A DNA stretch of 42,789 nucleotides from Cyclobacteriaceae bacterium HetDA_MAG_MS6 (GCA_019192485.1 JAHCMJ010000002.1:1-42789), one strand, 5' to 3'; counted from the first letter of the stretch, positions 30,721 through 40,650 are shown. The notes: a model not told the origin generated them from the sequence alone. Made by a program: numbers and translations.

Positions 30721-31962
30721 TTATTCAAACTCTTGACTCAAGACACTAATAACATCATCAATAGTCTCCTCTTCCAAATCTGTCCTTCTTATCAAATCTT
30801 CCCGTCCAAGCTTCAAAACACTCTTGGCGGTATCCAAACCTATCCTTTTCAGCTCATCTATGATCCAGCTCTCGATTTCATCTGAGAATTCATCTAAATC
30901 CACATCTTCCTCTTCCAGACCATCCAATTCTCTAAAGACATCTATCTCCAGACCTACCAACCTACTGGCTAGTTTAATGTTTTGACCGCCTTTACCTATC
31001 GCCAAAGATACCTGATCGGGCTTTAAGTAAACCGAAACCCTGCTATTCTCTGTATCTATTTTCATGGAAACGATCTTTGCCGGGCTCAGTGCTCTGGCGA
31101 TATATAGCTCCATGTTGTCAGTGAAGTTGATCACATCAATGTTTTCATTTTGCAACTCACGAACGATAGAATGAATCCTGGACCCTTTCATGCCAACGCA
31201 AGCTCCAACCGGATCAATCCTATCATCGTAAGATTCTACGGCAACCTTGGCTCTTTCTCCAGGCTCTCTCACCACATTTTTGATGGTAATCAGCCCGTCG
31301 TAGACTTCAGGTACTTCACTCTCAAACAGTCTCTCCAGGAATGTCGGCGAGGTCCGAGAAAGCACTATCCTGGGATTACCATTGTGCATTTCTACGCGAT
31401 GAACAATTGCCCGGACTGCGTCTCCTTTTCTGTATCTGTCCTTATTAATCTGTTCGTTTTTGGGAATGATCAATTCGTTGCCTTCTGCATCGATCAATAG
31501 GACTTCTCGGCTAAGTATCTGGTAGACTTCTCCGGTTATGATTTCACCAACCAGGTCCTTATATTTTTGGAAAAGGATATCTTTTTCCAAATCTTTTATC
31601 TTCTGGATGAGCGTTTGACGCGCCGTCGTGACAGCACGGCGTCCAAAATCAAGCAATTTGATCTCTTCTGCTACTTCCTCTCCAATTTCAAAATCTGGTT
31701 CTATTTTCCTTGCATCAGTCAAGCTAATCTTATCGTGGTCCCAAATATCTTCGGAATTGTCATCAACGATTTCTCTAAACCTCCATATCTCAAGGTCACC
31801 TTTGTCGGCGTTGATAATGATATCAAAATTGTCATCTACCTTGAACTTCTTTCTGATCATAGTCCGGAATACATCTTCCAGTATCCTGATCATGGTAGGT
31901 CTGTCTATATTTTTATTTCTTGCAAAATCCGCAAATGAGTCAATTAATATTCCACTATCCAT
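30721..31962 (-). CDS. nusA: Transcription termination/antitermination protein NusA
   Basis: S1/KH architecture: GSRIHSIVRELQNENIDVI, VSLAIGKGGQNIKLASRLVGLEIDVF; upstream of infB. Confidence 0.97.
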   Translation of the reverse strand: MDSGILIDSFADFARNKNIDRPTMIRILEDVFRTMIRKKFKVDDNFDIIINADKGDLEIWRFREIVDDNSEDIWDHDKISLTDARKIEPDFEIGEEVAEEIKLLDFGRRAVTTARQTLIQKIKDLEKDILFQKYKDLVGEIITGEVYQILSREVLLIDAEGNELIIPKNEQINKDRYRKGDAVRAIVHRVEMHNGNPRIVLSRTSPTFLERLFESEVPEVYDGLITIKNVVREPGERAKVAVESYDDRIDPVGACVGMKGSRIHSIVRELQNENIDVINFTDNMELYIARALSPAKIVSMKIDTENSRVSVYLKPDQVSLAIGKGGQNIKLASRLVGLEIDVFRELDGLEEEDVDLDEFSDEIESWIIDELKRIGLDTAKSVLKLGREDLIRRTDLEEETIDDVISVLSQEFE

Positions 31963-31963
31963 C

Positions 31964-32422
31964 TTACTTAAATGATATTAACACATTAGATTTTTTTATG
32001 TCGCTTAATAATATTGTCTTTTTTACTTCTTCCTTTTTGTTTTTCAGTACAAGGTGGATGGCATTATCCTTCATCTCTGTTAATTGTCCTTTCAGAATTT
32101 CTCCTGACAACAGCTCTACCTTGAGTTCTCGTCCTTTGTTCTTAAGATATTGTCTGCTAAGCTTCAAGGGCTGATCAACACCTGGTGACGAAACCTCCAA
32201 AGTATACTTACTGTCAAACAAATCGTCCTCTTCTATTTGGAAACCTAATCTTCTGCTCACGGCAGCGCATTGATCAATACTGAAATTAGGGTCGCCATCA
32301 ATCAGAACTCGAACCCTTTGATGACCAGAATTCCCCACAATCGACATCTCCACCAAAAACAAATTCGGGTATTCCTCCAGAATACTCGTTACTAAGTCCT
32401 TTACCTTATCCTCTACCGACAC
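31964..32422 (-). CDS. rimP: Ribosome maturation factor RimP
   Basis: VSVEDKVKDLVTSILEEYPNLFLVEMSIVGNSGHQRVRVLIDGDPNFSIDQCAAVSRRLGFQIEE...YTLEVSSPGVDQPL. GTG at 32422 is preferred because the track's longer TTG start (32470) would translate the leader hairpin. Confidence 0.92.
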   Translation of the reverse strand: MSVEDKVKDLVTSILEEYPNLFLVEMSIVGNSGHQRVRVLIDGDPNFSIDQCAAVSRRLGFQIEEDDLFDSKYTLEVSSPGVDQPLKLSRQYLKNKGRELKVELLSGEILKGQLTEMKDNAIHLVLKNKKEEVKKTILLSDIKKSNVLISFK

Positions 32423-32448
32423 CAACAACAATTTATTATGAATGAAAA

Positions 32449-32468
32449 GAGGGGACTTGCGTCCCCTC
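32449..32468 (-). promoter_or_regulatory. Leader hairpin upstream of rimP (GNRA-capped, followed by T4); possible attenuator or 5' stabiliser
   Basis: Minus strand GAGGGGAC-GCAA-GTCCCCTC then TTTT: 8-bp perfect stem between the predicted promoter and the rimP GTG. Confidence 0.65.
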
Positions 32469-32488
32469 AAACCATAATTTTATATTTG
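32457..32488 (+). promoter_or_regulatory. Predicted Bacteroidota promoter of cysS (TTG-N21-TATATTTG)
   Basis: TATATTTG at 32481-32488 matches TAnnTTTG exactly; TTG at 32457-32459. Confidence 0.5.
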
Positions 32489-32493
32489 CAGTG

Positions 32494-32524
32494 CAAAGCT
32501 AAAAGAAATTATTTTCAATTCAAA
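32494..32524 (-). promoter_or_regulatory. Predicted Bacteroidota promoter of rimP-nusA-infB (TTTG-N19-TAGCTTTG)
   Basis: Minus strand TTTG (32524-32521), 19 nt, TAGCTTTG (32501-32494): matches the TTTG-N19-TAnnTTTG consensus. Confidence 0.65.
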
Positions 32525-32590
32525 TAAGCGCATTTTCCAAACCTTGTCCTGATGTCAAACGTCAGGGTATTATTTAAATCTAACTATTCG

Positions 32591-34072
32591 ATGATCGGTA
32601 AACTCCGGGTTTTCAATTCTATCATACGAGAAAAGGTACCTTTTGAACCTCTCAACCCTCCCTATGTTGGCATGTACGTGTGCGGACCCACTGTTTATAG
32701 CGACGTGCATTTAGGCAATGTGAGAACTTTTCTCAGCTTCGATGTGATCAATAGATACCTTCGATTCCTAGGGTACAAAGTCCGATATGTAAGAAATATA
32801 ACCGATGTCGGTCACTTGCTAGACTCTGGTGAGGACAAAATCTCCAAAAAAGCTAAACTCGAAAAAAAAGAACCTATGGAGGTGGTGCAGCGCTATGCTA
32901 ATGACTTTCACCAAGTCATGCGTACTTTCAATGCATTAGATCCTGACATTGAGCCATCGGCCACAGGTCACTTGCTCGAGCAAATCCAGATGATAGAGAC
33001 CTTACTGGAACAAGGATTTGCCTATGAATCCAATGGGTCAGTATATTTCGACGTAGGAAAATACAACGAAGCACATCATTACGGCATTCTCTCAGGCCGT
33101 AAAACCGATGAGCTATTGAGCCAGTCACGTGAGCTAGATGGTCAAGATGACAAGCGCAGCCCTTTGGATTTTGCACTTTGGAAGAAGGCCGCTCCGGAAC
33201 ATATCATGAGATGGCCAACCAGATGGAGCGATGGCTTTCCCGGTTGGCATCTGGAATGCTCTGTCATGAGTTCCAAATACCTGGGTAATACTTTTGATAT
33301 TCATGGCGGCGGTATGGACCTGAAGTTTCCTCATCATGAATGTGAAATTGCTCAATGCCAGGCCGCCAATGGAGAATCGCAGGCCAAATACTGGCTGCAC
33401 ACCAACATGCTAACCGTCAATGGACAGAAGATGAGTAAGTCTCTGGACAATTCTTTTTTGCCTTGGCAATTGATTACCGGCAATCACAAGCTATTAGACC
33501 AAGGTTATAGCCCGATGACAATCAGGTTTTTCATGCTGCAGTCACATTACGCAAGTACACTTGACTTCTCCAATGATGCACTAAAGGCGGCAAACAAAGG
33601 ATACCTCAAGTTGATCAATGGTCTTCGTATACTTAAGAACCTGACGTATCCGGGTGATACCTCAGAAAGCCTGAATGAAAAGCAGGTTACGCAAATTGAG
33701 AAAATGTGTGACAACTGTTATCACGCGATGAATGATGACTTTAATACGGCGCTTACTATTGGTCATATTTTTAACCTGCTGAAAAAAGTCAACTCACTGT
33801 ATACTGGACAACTCTCCTTCGAAGAGATTGGTGAGGAAATCTTCAAAAAGATGAAGTCGACAATTCTAACTTTTACAGAGGATGTCCTTGGCTTGACCAT
33901 AGAATCCAATCTATCGGGTGAAAACATGCTTAACCTTGTACTTCAGGAATACAAAATGGCTAAAGACGCCAAGGACTATGACAAGGTAGATCTACTTCGA
34001 GCCAGACTCAAGGATCAAGGCATAGCTGTCAAGGACATGAAGTCCGGAGTCGGGTGGGCCTATGAGGAATAA
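32591..34072 (+). CDS. cysS: Cysteinyl-tRNA synthetase
   Basis: LRVFNSIIREKVPFEPLNPPYVGMYVCGPTVYSDVHLGNVRTFLSFDVI, FDIHGGGMDLKFPHHECEIAQ, GQKMSKSLDNS. ATG 32552 is an alternative in-frame start. Confidence 0.95.
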   Translation: MIGKLRVFNSIIREKVPFEPLNPPYVGMYVCGPTVYSDVHLGNVRTFLSFDVINRYLRFLGYKVRYVRNITDVGHLLDSGEDKISKKAKLEKKEPMEVVQRYANDFHQVMRTFNALDPDIEPSATGHLLEQIQMIETLLEQGFAYESNGSVYFDVGKYNEAHHYGILSGRKTDELLSQSRELDGQDDKRSPLDFALWKKAAPEHIMRWPTRWSDGFPGWHLECSVMSSKYLGNTFDIHGGGMDLKFPHHECEIAQCQAANGESQAKYWLHTNMLTVNGQKMSKSLDNSFLPWQLITGNHKLLDQGYSPMTIRFFMLQSHYASTLDFSNDALKAANKGYLKLINGLRILKNLTYPGDTSESLNEKQVTQIEKMCDNCYHAMNDDFNTALTIGHIFNLLKKVNSLYTGQLSFEEIGEEIFKKMKSTILTFTEDVLGLTIESNLSGENMLNLVLQEYKMAKDAKDYDKVDLLRARLKDQGIAVKDMKSGVGWAYEE

Positions 34073-34087
34073 GATAACACCCTGATC

Positions 34088-35224
34088 ATGAAGGCTGGTA
34101 TCATTGGTGCAGGGATCGGTGGACTTACAACAGCACTGTTTCTACAGAAGACAGGATTTGAAATAGATATCTATGAACAAGCTCCCGAGCTAAATCCAGT
34201 AGGTGCCGGAATCATTTTGGCCAATAATGCCATGCAGATTTATGATAAGCTTGGTATTAGAGAAGAAATTGAACTTCAAGGTCATGCGATTTCAGCTGTC
34301 AAAATCACCTCGCCAAAACTTTCGCCTATCTCAGCGACCAGTCTGAAATATTTTGAAAAGAAGTACGGCGTCAAGAATGTAGCCATTCACCGCGGAGTGT
34401 TACAAGAAATATTGTTGTCTGAATTAGCAGAGAATACACTTCACCTAGGTCACCAATTGATTGGAGTCCATGAGTTAGAAGACAAGTATCAGCTTGAGTT
34501 TAGTCAAGGCCACATGATCTCCACACCAGTTGTGATCGCGGCAGACGGATTGAATTCAACCATTAGAAATGCAATCTTTCCGAATGCAAAGGTTAGAAAT
34601 GCCAAACAGATTTGCTGGCGTGGAGTCACCAACTTTCAATTGCCAACAAGATTTCAAAACCAACTTACAGAAGCCTGGGGACCTGGTGACAGGTTTGGAT
34701 TTGTGCAAATCAACAAAGAGCAGGTTTACTGGTATGCCTTGAAGAAAGGCAACAGCGAGGAATCTATTGAAGGGTATCTTGAATCATTTAAGAAAAGCTA
34801 CCATTCGCTTATCGAGGAAGTATTGGAAGCTACACCAACCCAAAATATCCATATCTCACCAATATCAGATCTCCAACCTATCAGACAATGGCATCACCAT
34901 AATATCTGCTTGATAGGAGACGCTGCCCATGCAACTACACCCAATCTGGGACAAGGCGCATGTCAAGCCATTGAAGACGCTTATGTACTGACAGAATGTC
35001 TCCATCAGCATGAGGCAGATGAAGCTTTTTGCGAATACCAACGGCTAAGAATGCCAAAAGCCCACCAGGTTGTGAATACCAGTTGGCGACTTGGGAAGAT
35101 GGCTCATTGGCGCAATCCACTTGCAACTGGCCTTCGTAACGCCCTCATGAGGTCAATGCCCCCTATTCTGAATAGAATGCAGTCTGATCGGATCTTTAAA
35201 CTTACTTTGCTTGAGAGCAGCTGA
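34088..35224 (+). CDS. FAD-dependent monooxygenase
   Basis: GIIGAGIGGLTTALFLQKTGFEIDIYEQAPELNPVGAGI (GxGxxG), ADGLNSTIR, CLIGDAAHATTPNLGQGACQAIEDA. Confidence 0.93.
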   Translation: MKAGIIGAGIGGLTTALFLQKTGFEIDIYEQAPELNPVGAGIILANNAMQIYDKLGIREEIELQGHAISAVKITSPKLSPISATSLKYFEKKYGVKNVAIHRGVLQEILLSELAENTLHLGHQLIGVHELEDKYQLEFSQGHMISTPVVIAADGLNSTIRNAIFPNAKVRNAKQICWRGVTNFQLPTRFQNQLTEAWGPGDRFGFVQINKEQVYWYALKKGNSEESIEGYLESFKKSYHSLIEEVLEATPTQNIHISPISDLQPIRQWHHHNICLIGDAAHATTPNLGQGACQAIEDAYVLTECLHQHEADEAFCEYQRLRMPKAHQVVNTSWRLGKMAHWRNPLATGLRNALMRSMPPILNRMQSDRIFKLTLLESS

Positions 35225-35410
35225 ACTTAGATAGTATTGAATCGGGGGTGTTTTTATAACCATTTGCCGAAGGTGATTACCGTATGGATTTAGATTGCAA
35301 TTTTCTCATCCGCATTTCGGTTGCATTCATCGATAAAAATTCCGTTCTGCTCCAGAGTAAAGGGAAAATCCACGATGGATTCATAAATTGAGTGGTTCAA
35401 TCTTATAGCA

Positions 35411-38400
35411 ATGATGGTTTTGAGGGGTATCAATCTTATTAGTCTTTTAGCTGTTTCTTTTCAGTTACTTACCATGCAAGCCTTTGGTCAGCATGGACAC
35501 CAATATCGCTTCGAACACTTTACGACAAAAGACGGTATTGCCAATCTTTTTATCAATGGCATAGAACAAGATCATCAAGGGAACTGGTGGTTTTATTCAG
35601 AAGGAGGTCTTATTAAATACAATGGTTTTGTGTTCAAAAACTTCGTCCCAAAACTCGAAGATCCCAATTCTATCCCGATCAACGGTCAAAGCCAAATATT
35701 CAAGCTTCACAATGACCAGTTTGCCATGTTTCCTAACCTGGATAGCGCCTTCACTTTCGATCCTGTTACCAAGCGGGTCAAAAAATTTAAAAGCGAGGTC
35801 AAATTTGGTCTAACAGGTATTGTTGCTCGGGATTTTTCCCTCTGGGTTGGTTCACGTAATCAAGGGTTGGTACATCTTGACAAAGACTTGAAGTTTATTA
35901 AAAACTATGTCCCTAAAATGCCCTCAACAGATATGTCTACTGTCAGCGTGAATACAGCATTTGAGGACTCGCAAGGAATAATTTGGGCTGGATTTCATCC
36001 AGGGGGCCTATGTAGAATCAATCGCGAACGTCAAACTATTCGAAGTTATCCATACGTAACTATTGATGATGATCAAATTGAAGGGAAATCGAAGGTATTA
36101 AATGGATATGCTCGCGATATCGCTCAAATCAATCCTGATGAGCTTTGGATAGCGTCAGATGCCGGACTTGTGCACTTCGACATTCGAACCGAAAGTTTTA
36201 CCCACTATCGTCCTCGTTCCAATATAGCCAAAAGAAGTATCAATAGTCAGAATATTCAATTTCGACACTTGTATCATTATAAAGGCATCATTTGGTGCGG
36301 TACAGACCAGAAGGGCATTTTCTTATTTGATATAGGCAAGAGAGAATTTGTACAGCATATTCAAGCTAATGAGTATAACCCGCATGCTCTGAGGTCAAAC
36401 AGAATTATGGATTTCAGGGTATCTGAAAAATTTCCAGATGGCGTTTTATGGATCAATACACCTTCTGCCCTGACAAAAGTGAACCTGGAGCAAAAGCCAT
36501 TTCAACTCTACAGACACTTCCCTGAAGACAAGACGACTATATCTTTCAAAGCGGTAAGGACTATCTACAAAGAAGGGGATGAGTTATGGATAGGCAGTGA
36601 TGGAGGCGAAGGGCTAAATATAGTAAATACACGTACGGGAAAGATCATTAGACATAATTACGATGCGCTAAATAACGGATCTATAGGAAGCGGTTCTATT
36701 GGTAGCATAGTAAAGAGGCCAGACGGTCAGTATTGGATTACAACGTGGAGTGGTTACCTAAACCTGTATGATCATCAGAAAGGTACATTCCGAAAATGGC
36801 GGGCTTTTAACAATAACTTCGGGTTAGATAGAGGATGGGCGTTTTGCGCTTCTGCTTTGGATAGCGATGGTAACTACTATCTTTCGGCTATCAATGCCGG
36901 TGTACAATTTATGCCTGCAGACCAATTCAAGATTACCAAATTTTTTGAAAATCGAAGCGGTTATCAACCTAATATGATCTCGCATATTACTTCCAGAGCA
37001 ATCCTGGTTGACGATAGGACAGAGGGAATCATGTGGTTTGGAACAGGTAATGGCTTGTCTCGTTATAACTCGAAAACAGATAGATGGAAAAATTATCTTC
37101 AAGACAAGGAAAGGTATGACCTCCCTTGCAATAGTATTATAAGCATTCATCAAGGGAATGAGAGCGTCCTCTGGCTAGGTACGGAAGGCTGTGGTCTCTT
37201 GAGATTCGACATCAATGCCGATCTTGTTAGTACTTTCACCACCGCCAATGGACTTCCCTCCAACACCATCAACGCCATTTATTCTGATAATCTTGGAAGG
37301 CTATGGATGTCAACTGGAAACGGTGTTTCTGTTTTTGATCCTCGCAACGAGACCTTCAAAAATTATTTCCTTGAAGATGGTTTACAAGACAATCTTTTCT
37401 ACTGGGGGGCACATTTTCAAGATGAGAATGGCAGAATCTATTTCGGCGGACCCGAAGGCCTTACAGCATTTGATCCGGAACAAATTGAGGACAACCCCTA
37501 CATCTCAAGTCCTGTAATTGATCAAGTTTACGTCCAAAAACAAGAAGTGCAGCCAGGAGATTTAGTGAATGATCGCATGCCACTTAGCATTGCTGAAGAT
37601 GGCAAAATGCAATTAGCCATTCATCATGAAAATAATGATTTCTCCATAGCATTTTCCTCGACTCACTACGCTAATCCAAGGTCCATCAAGTTCAAGTACA
37701 AGCTTGAGGGTTATGACTCGAAATGGATAACCACTCGATTAGGAGAAAGAATGGCTAACTACTCTAATTTGCCTCCAGGATCATATGACCTGGCACTAAA
37801 GGCCAGCAACAACGACGGTAAGTGGGCCGAAGAAATTCAAAAACTTGGGATAAAAGTTTTTCCTCCATGGTGGGCAACATGGTGGTTTCGAGTAAGTGTT
37901 ATTTTGCTAGTGACCGGGTCTGGTTTTTACTTGTATCGACGAAGAATAGCTAACCTTCGAAGAGACCAAAAATTACTCGAATATCGGATCAATGAAGCCA
38001 CGGATCAGATTAAAAAACGCAACGAGGAGCTACAAGAGCAGCAAGAGAATTTAAAACTGGCCATACAGGATACAAACTTTGTGATGGCAGAAGCCATTGA
38101 ATCTGGTAATTTCAGTGCAAGAATTGATGTCGCCAATAAAACCGGCGAATGGCGCAATTTGGGAGAGTCTGTAAACAAACTCTTTGAGTCCATCATTTCA
38201 CCATTCGAAGGTATCAACGAAGTAATAGAGGCAATGGCCCTAGGAGATTTGACTAAAAGATACTACGGAGATGCAAAAGGGGATATCAAGTCTTTGACCG
38301 ATAGGATGAATGAAGCATTGGATCAGTTATCAAGTTTATTACTGGATGTTACAGATAGAGTGAGAGTCATCGGTCAATCTTCGGAAGAAATGAGTATGAC

Positions 38401-38641
38401 CACCGGGGAGATGAATTCAAGCACAGGGGAAATTTCGTCCGCCATTGCAGAAATGAGTGAAGGGGCTCAAAGACAAGTGGCCAAAGTTGATGAATCTTCT
38501 AAGCTTATCGAGGATATCCTATCCTTTTCCAGAGAAATGGGCCAACAGGCGCAGTTGATAAATGAGACTGCAGAAGACGGTGTGCACCAAAGTGAAAATG
38601 GCAACCTGCTTATTGGGAAAGTCGGCAGCGGTAGAGATTAA
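35411..38641 (+). CDS. Beta-propeller (Reg_prop/Y_Y_Y)-TM-HAMP sensor; N-terminal part of a frameshifted chemoreceptor-like protein
   Basis: Signal peptide, repeated propeller motifs ([32 protein letters not shown]), Y_Y_Y-like [42 protein letters not shown] ([19 protein letters not shown]), HAMP-like repeats, start of MCP coiled coil; terminates at GSGRD* mid-coil. Confidence 0.85.
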   Translation: MMVLRGINLISLLAVSFQLLTMQAFGQHGHQYRFEHFTTKDGIANLFINGIEQDHQGNWWFYSEGGLIKYNGFVFKNFVPKLEDPNSIPINGQSQIFKLHNDQFAMFPNLDSAFTFDPVTKRVKKFKSEVKFGLTGIVARDFSLWVGSRNQGLVHLDKDLKFIKNYVPKMPSTDMSTVSVNTAFEDSQGIIWAGFHPGGLCRINRERQTIRSYPYVTIDDDQIEGKSKVLNGYARDIAQINPDELWIASDAGLVHFDIRTESFTHYRPRSNIAKRSINSQNIQFRHLYHYKGIIWCGTDQKGIFLFDIGKREFVQHIQANEYNPHALRSNRIMDFRVSEKFPDGVLWINTPSALTKVNLEQKPFQLYRHFPEDKTTISFKAVRTIYKEGDELWIGSDGGEGLNIVNTRTGKIIRHNYDALNNGSIGSGSIGSIVKRPDGQYWITTWSGYLNLYDHQKGTFRKWRAFNNNFGLDRGWAFCASALDSDGNYYLSAINAGVQFMPADQFKITKFFENRSGYQPNMISHITSRAILVDDRTEGIMWFGTGNGLSRYNSKTDRWKNYLQDKERYDLPCNSIISIHQGNESVLWLGTEGCGLLRFDINADLVSTFTTANGLPSNTINAIYSDNLGRLWMSTGNGVSVFDPRNETFKNYFLEDGLQDNLFYWGAHFQDENGRIYFGGPEGLTAFDPEQIEDNPYISSPVIDQVYVQKQEVQPGDLVNDRMPLSIAEDGKMQLAIHHENNDFSIAFSSTHYANPRSIKFKYKLEGYDSKWITTRLGERMANYSNLPPGSYDLALKASNNDGKWAEEIQKLGIKVFPPWWATWWFRVSVILLVTGSGFYLYRRRIANLRRDQKLLEYRINEATDQIKKRNEELQEQQENLKLAIQDTNFVMAEAIESGNFSARIDVANKTGEWRNLGESVNKLFESIISPFEGINEVIEAMALGDLTKRYYGDAKGDIKSLTDRMNEALDQLSSLLLDVTDRVRVIGQSSEEMSMTTGEMNSSTGEISSAIAEMSEGAQRQVAKVDESSKLIEDILSFSREMGQQAQLINETAEDGVHQSENGNLLIGKVGSGRD

Positions 38642-39260
38642 AGCTTATTCGACGAAAACCGGAGAAGCCATTGCCTCACTGGTAAAAAGATCTCAGGAAA
38701 TATCAAGTGTGCTTAGTATCATCAAGGAGATAGCTGCTCAAACCAATCTGCTCGCACTTAATGCGGCAATTGAAGCTGCTCAGGCCCAGGAAGCGGGAAG
38801 AGGCTTTGCTGTCGTAGCACAGGAAATTAGAAAACTCGCGGAGGGGTCGAAAGCATCAGTTCAAGATATCGAGCAACTTGTTGAAGACATACAAAAAGAT
38901 ACCAGCGAAACAGCTGCGTTGATGACAGAAATGAACACGAGGGTGAATGCCGGTGAAAAAGATTCGAAAGTGGCTGCCGAAGGTTTCCGTAAAATTGCGA
39001 ATTCTTATACCCAGACCCTTCAGCTTTCAAAACAAATTGCTGAAGCAACCAAACAACAAACCAAAGATATTGGCAATGTTATCAACATCGCCGAGAGCGT
39101 TGTGGTAATTGCAGAAGAGACCGCAGCCGGAACTGAACAGATAGCGAGCTCTTCCCTAGAGCTTTCCGCCGGAATGAATGATCATGCTCAGAAAACATAC
39201 GATGTCACCAATATCGTAACAGAGCTCACCGAAAAAGTCGGCAATTTTAAGCTGAAATAG
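38562..39260 (+). CDS. MCP signalling domain (C-terminal part of the same frameshifted receptor)
   Basis: [44 protein letters not shown] hairpin tip and second helix; lies in the +1 frame relative to the upstream ORF. The 38562 ATG is probably not a genuine start. Confidence 0.85.
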   Translation: MRLQKTVCTKVKMATCLLGKSAAVEIKAYSTKTGEAIASLVKRSQEISSVLSIIKEIAAQTNLLALNAAIEAAQAQEAGRGFAVVAQEIRKLAEGSKASVQDIEQLVEDIQKDTSETAALMTEMNTRVNAGEKDSKVAAEGFRKIANSYTQTLQLSKQIAEATKQQTKDIGNVINIAESVVVIAEETAAGTEQIASSSLELSAGMNDHAQKTYDVTNIVTELTEKVGNFKLK

Positions 39261-39339
39261 TACACCCCAGGTAGGTTATTGTATCTCGTCTCTAAGAAGA
39301 CTCTTGACAATAACCTATCTATCATAGTACTTTGCCATT

Positions 39340-40068
39340 ATGAAAATATGCCTGGCTCAAACCCGATCTGTTCCTGGTCGTGTTGATGTCAATTTGCAAA
39401 TACATCTGCAAGCCATAAAAAAAGGAATTCAGCAGCAGGCGGATCTCATCGTTTTTCCTGAATTATCTCTGACAGGGTATGAGCCTGTTCTGGCTGGGGA
39501 TTTAGCATTGAGCTTAGATGATCCGCGTCTTGACTGTATTCAAGCATTGAGTGATGAAAACCAAACCTGCATAGGATTGGGAGCTCCAATCAAGCACGAA
39601 GAGGGTACCAGCATTGGTATGATCATATTCCAACCCCACCAATCCAGATGGCTATATGAGAAAAAATATTTACATCCCGATGAAGTGCCTTTCTTTATCG
39701 AGGGAAAGAAACAACCAAAGCTAGTTATCTATGAAACGACTATTGCCTTGGCTATTTGCTATGAGTTATCAATTAAAGATCATTTGTTGCACGCTTTTGC
39801 GACAGGTTCTGATCTCTATCTGGCTAGTGTGGCAAAAACTCAACAGGGCATAGAACAAGCCCAGGTCCAACTTTCTCAAACAGCTCAGCAGCATACTTGC
39901 CTGGTCTTAATGGTCAATGCTGTAGGACCGGCGGATGGTGTGATCTGCGCGGGTCAGTCCACCATATGGAATAGTGACGGGGGAAAAATGTGTCAACTTT
40001 CCTCGGATCAAGAGATCCTGGCTATGTTGGATACAAGCACTAATGAAACGAGGATTATCGAACGGTGA
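39340..40068 (+). CDS. Carbon-nitrogen hydrolase (nitrilase superfamily)
   Basis: IVFPELSLTGYEP (Glu), YEKKYLHPDE (Lys), IALAICYELS (Cys). Confidence 0.9.
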   Translation: MKICLAQTRSVPGRVDVNLQIHLQAIKKGIQQQADLIVFPELSLTGYEPVLAGDLALSLDDPRLDCIQALSDENQTCIGLGAPIKHEEGTSIGMIIFQPHQSRWLYEKKYLHPDEVPFFIEGKKQPKLVIYETTIALAICYELSIKDHLLHAFATGSDLYLASVAKTQQGIEQAQVQLSQTAQQHTCLVLMVNAVGPADGVICAGQSTIWNSDGGKMCQLSSDQEILAMLDTSTNETRIIER

Positions 40069-40189
40069 AAGTATTGCCGCACCTGTAGTAAAGAGAAATC
40101 GCATGCCATGTCTTAAGCATTCTGATTGAATGCTCCTCATAATTGGCGTTTGTCAAAAAGAAGCACTTTGAAATGATGATCAAAAAGCT

Positions 40190-40260
40190 AATCCCAGCTT
40201 GTGGCGTAGTAGAAGGCCCAGAGTCAACGAGCGAAGCGGAGGAGCGATCTACGTGAGATT
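40190..40260. repeat. Candidate REP-like imperfect palindromic intergenic element
   Basis: AATCCCAgcttgtggCGTAG...CTACGTGAGATT: right end reverse-complements to AATCTCACGTAG, resembling the left end with an 8-nt bulge. Core gagtcaacgagcgaagcggaggagcgat is GC-richer than its surroundings. Confidence 0.45.
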
Positions 40261-40281
40261 AAATCACGATGAAGAGGATTC

Positions 40282-40303
40282 AAAAAAAGGGGCTCAAAGC
40301 CCC
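40282..40303 (-). terminator. Rho-independent terminator of rpsU-xer-hpf
   Basis: Minus strand GGGGCT-ttg-AGCCCC followed by T7, 15 nt past the hpf stop. Confidence 0.85.
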
Positions 40304-40317
40304 TTCCAGATTAAGTC

Positions 40318-40623
40318 TTAGCTTGCTATCTGTTTCTGTTTCTCCTTAAATTTTTTGAGCTGTCTACGAAGTGCCTCAACAGCCTCATCAGCAGCCGCTT
40401 CAAAGGACTTGCACTTCTCTTTGGCAAAGAGCTGATTTCCAGGGATGTTGAGTTTAATCTCAATAATTTTATTTTCCCTGGAGTCACCATTCTCCAGTCT
40501 CATAAATACTTCACCATCGATGATACGATCATAAAACGTTTCCAACTTGTTTGCCCTTTTCTGAATGAAATCAACAAGTTTTCGATCTGCGTCGAAGTGG
40601 ATGGAATGCATTTGTAGTTTCAT
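40318..40623 (-). CDS. hpf: Ribosome hibernation-promoting factor / RaiA family
   Basis: MKLQMHSIHFDADRKLVDFIQKRANKLETFYDRI...NKIIEIKLNIPGNQLFAKEKCKSFEAAADEAVEALRRQLKKFKEK; short form. Confidence 0.93.
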   Translation of the reverse strand: MKLQMHSIHFDADRKLVDFIQKRANKLETFYDRIIDGEVFMRLENGDSRENKIIEIKLNIPGNQLFAKEKCKSFEAAADEAVEALRRQLKKFKEKQKQIAS

Positions 40624-40650
40624 GATTTTTGAAAGTTTAAGGATTAACAA

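Noticed and set aside
38611-38625. GGGAAAG as a -1 slippery heptamer explaining the MCP frameshift
   Set aside because: The required shift is +1 (frame 2 to frame 3), and the heptamer is not in the X_XXY_YYZ zero frame (codons read GGG AAA).
40069-40317. tRNA gene or small RNA in the gap before hpf
   Set aside because: No GGTTCRANNCC-like T-arm or cloverleaf seen on either strand; only a 7-bp AGCATTC/GAATGCT hairpin without a T-tract and the REP-like block.
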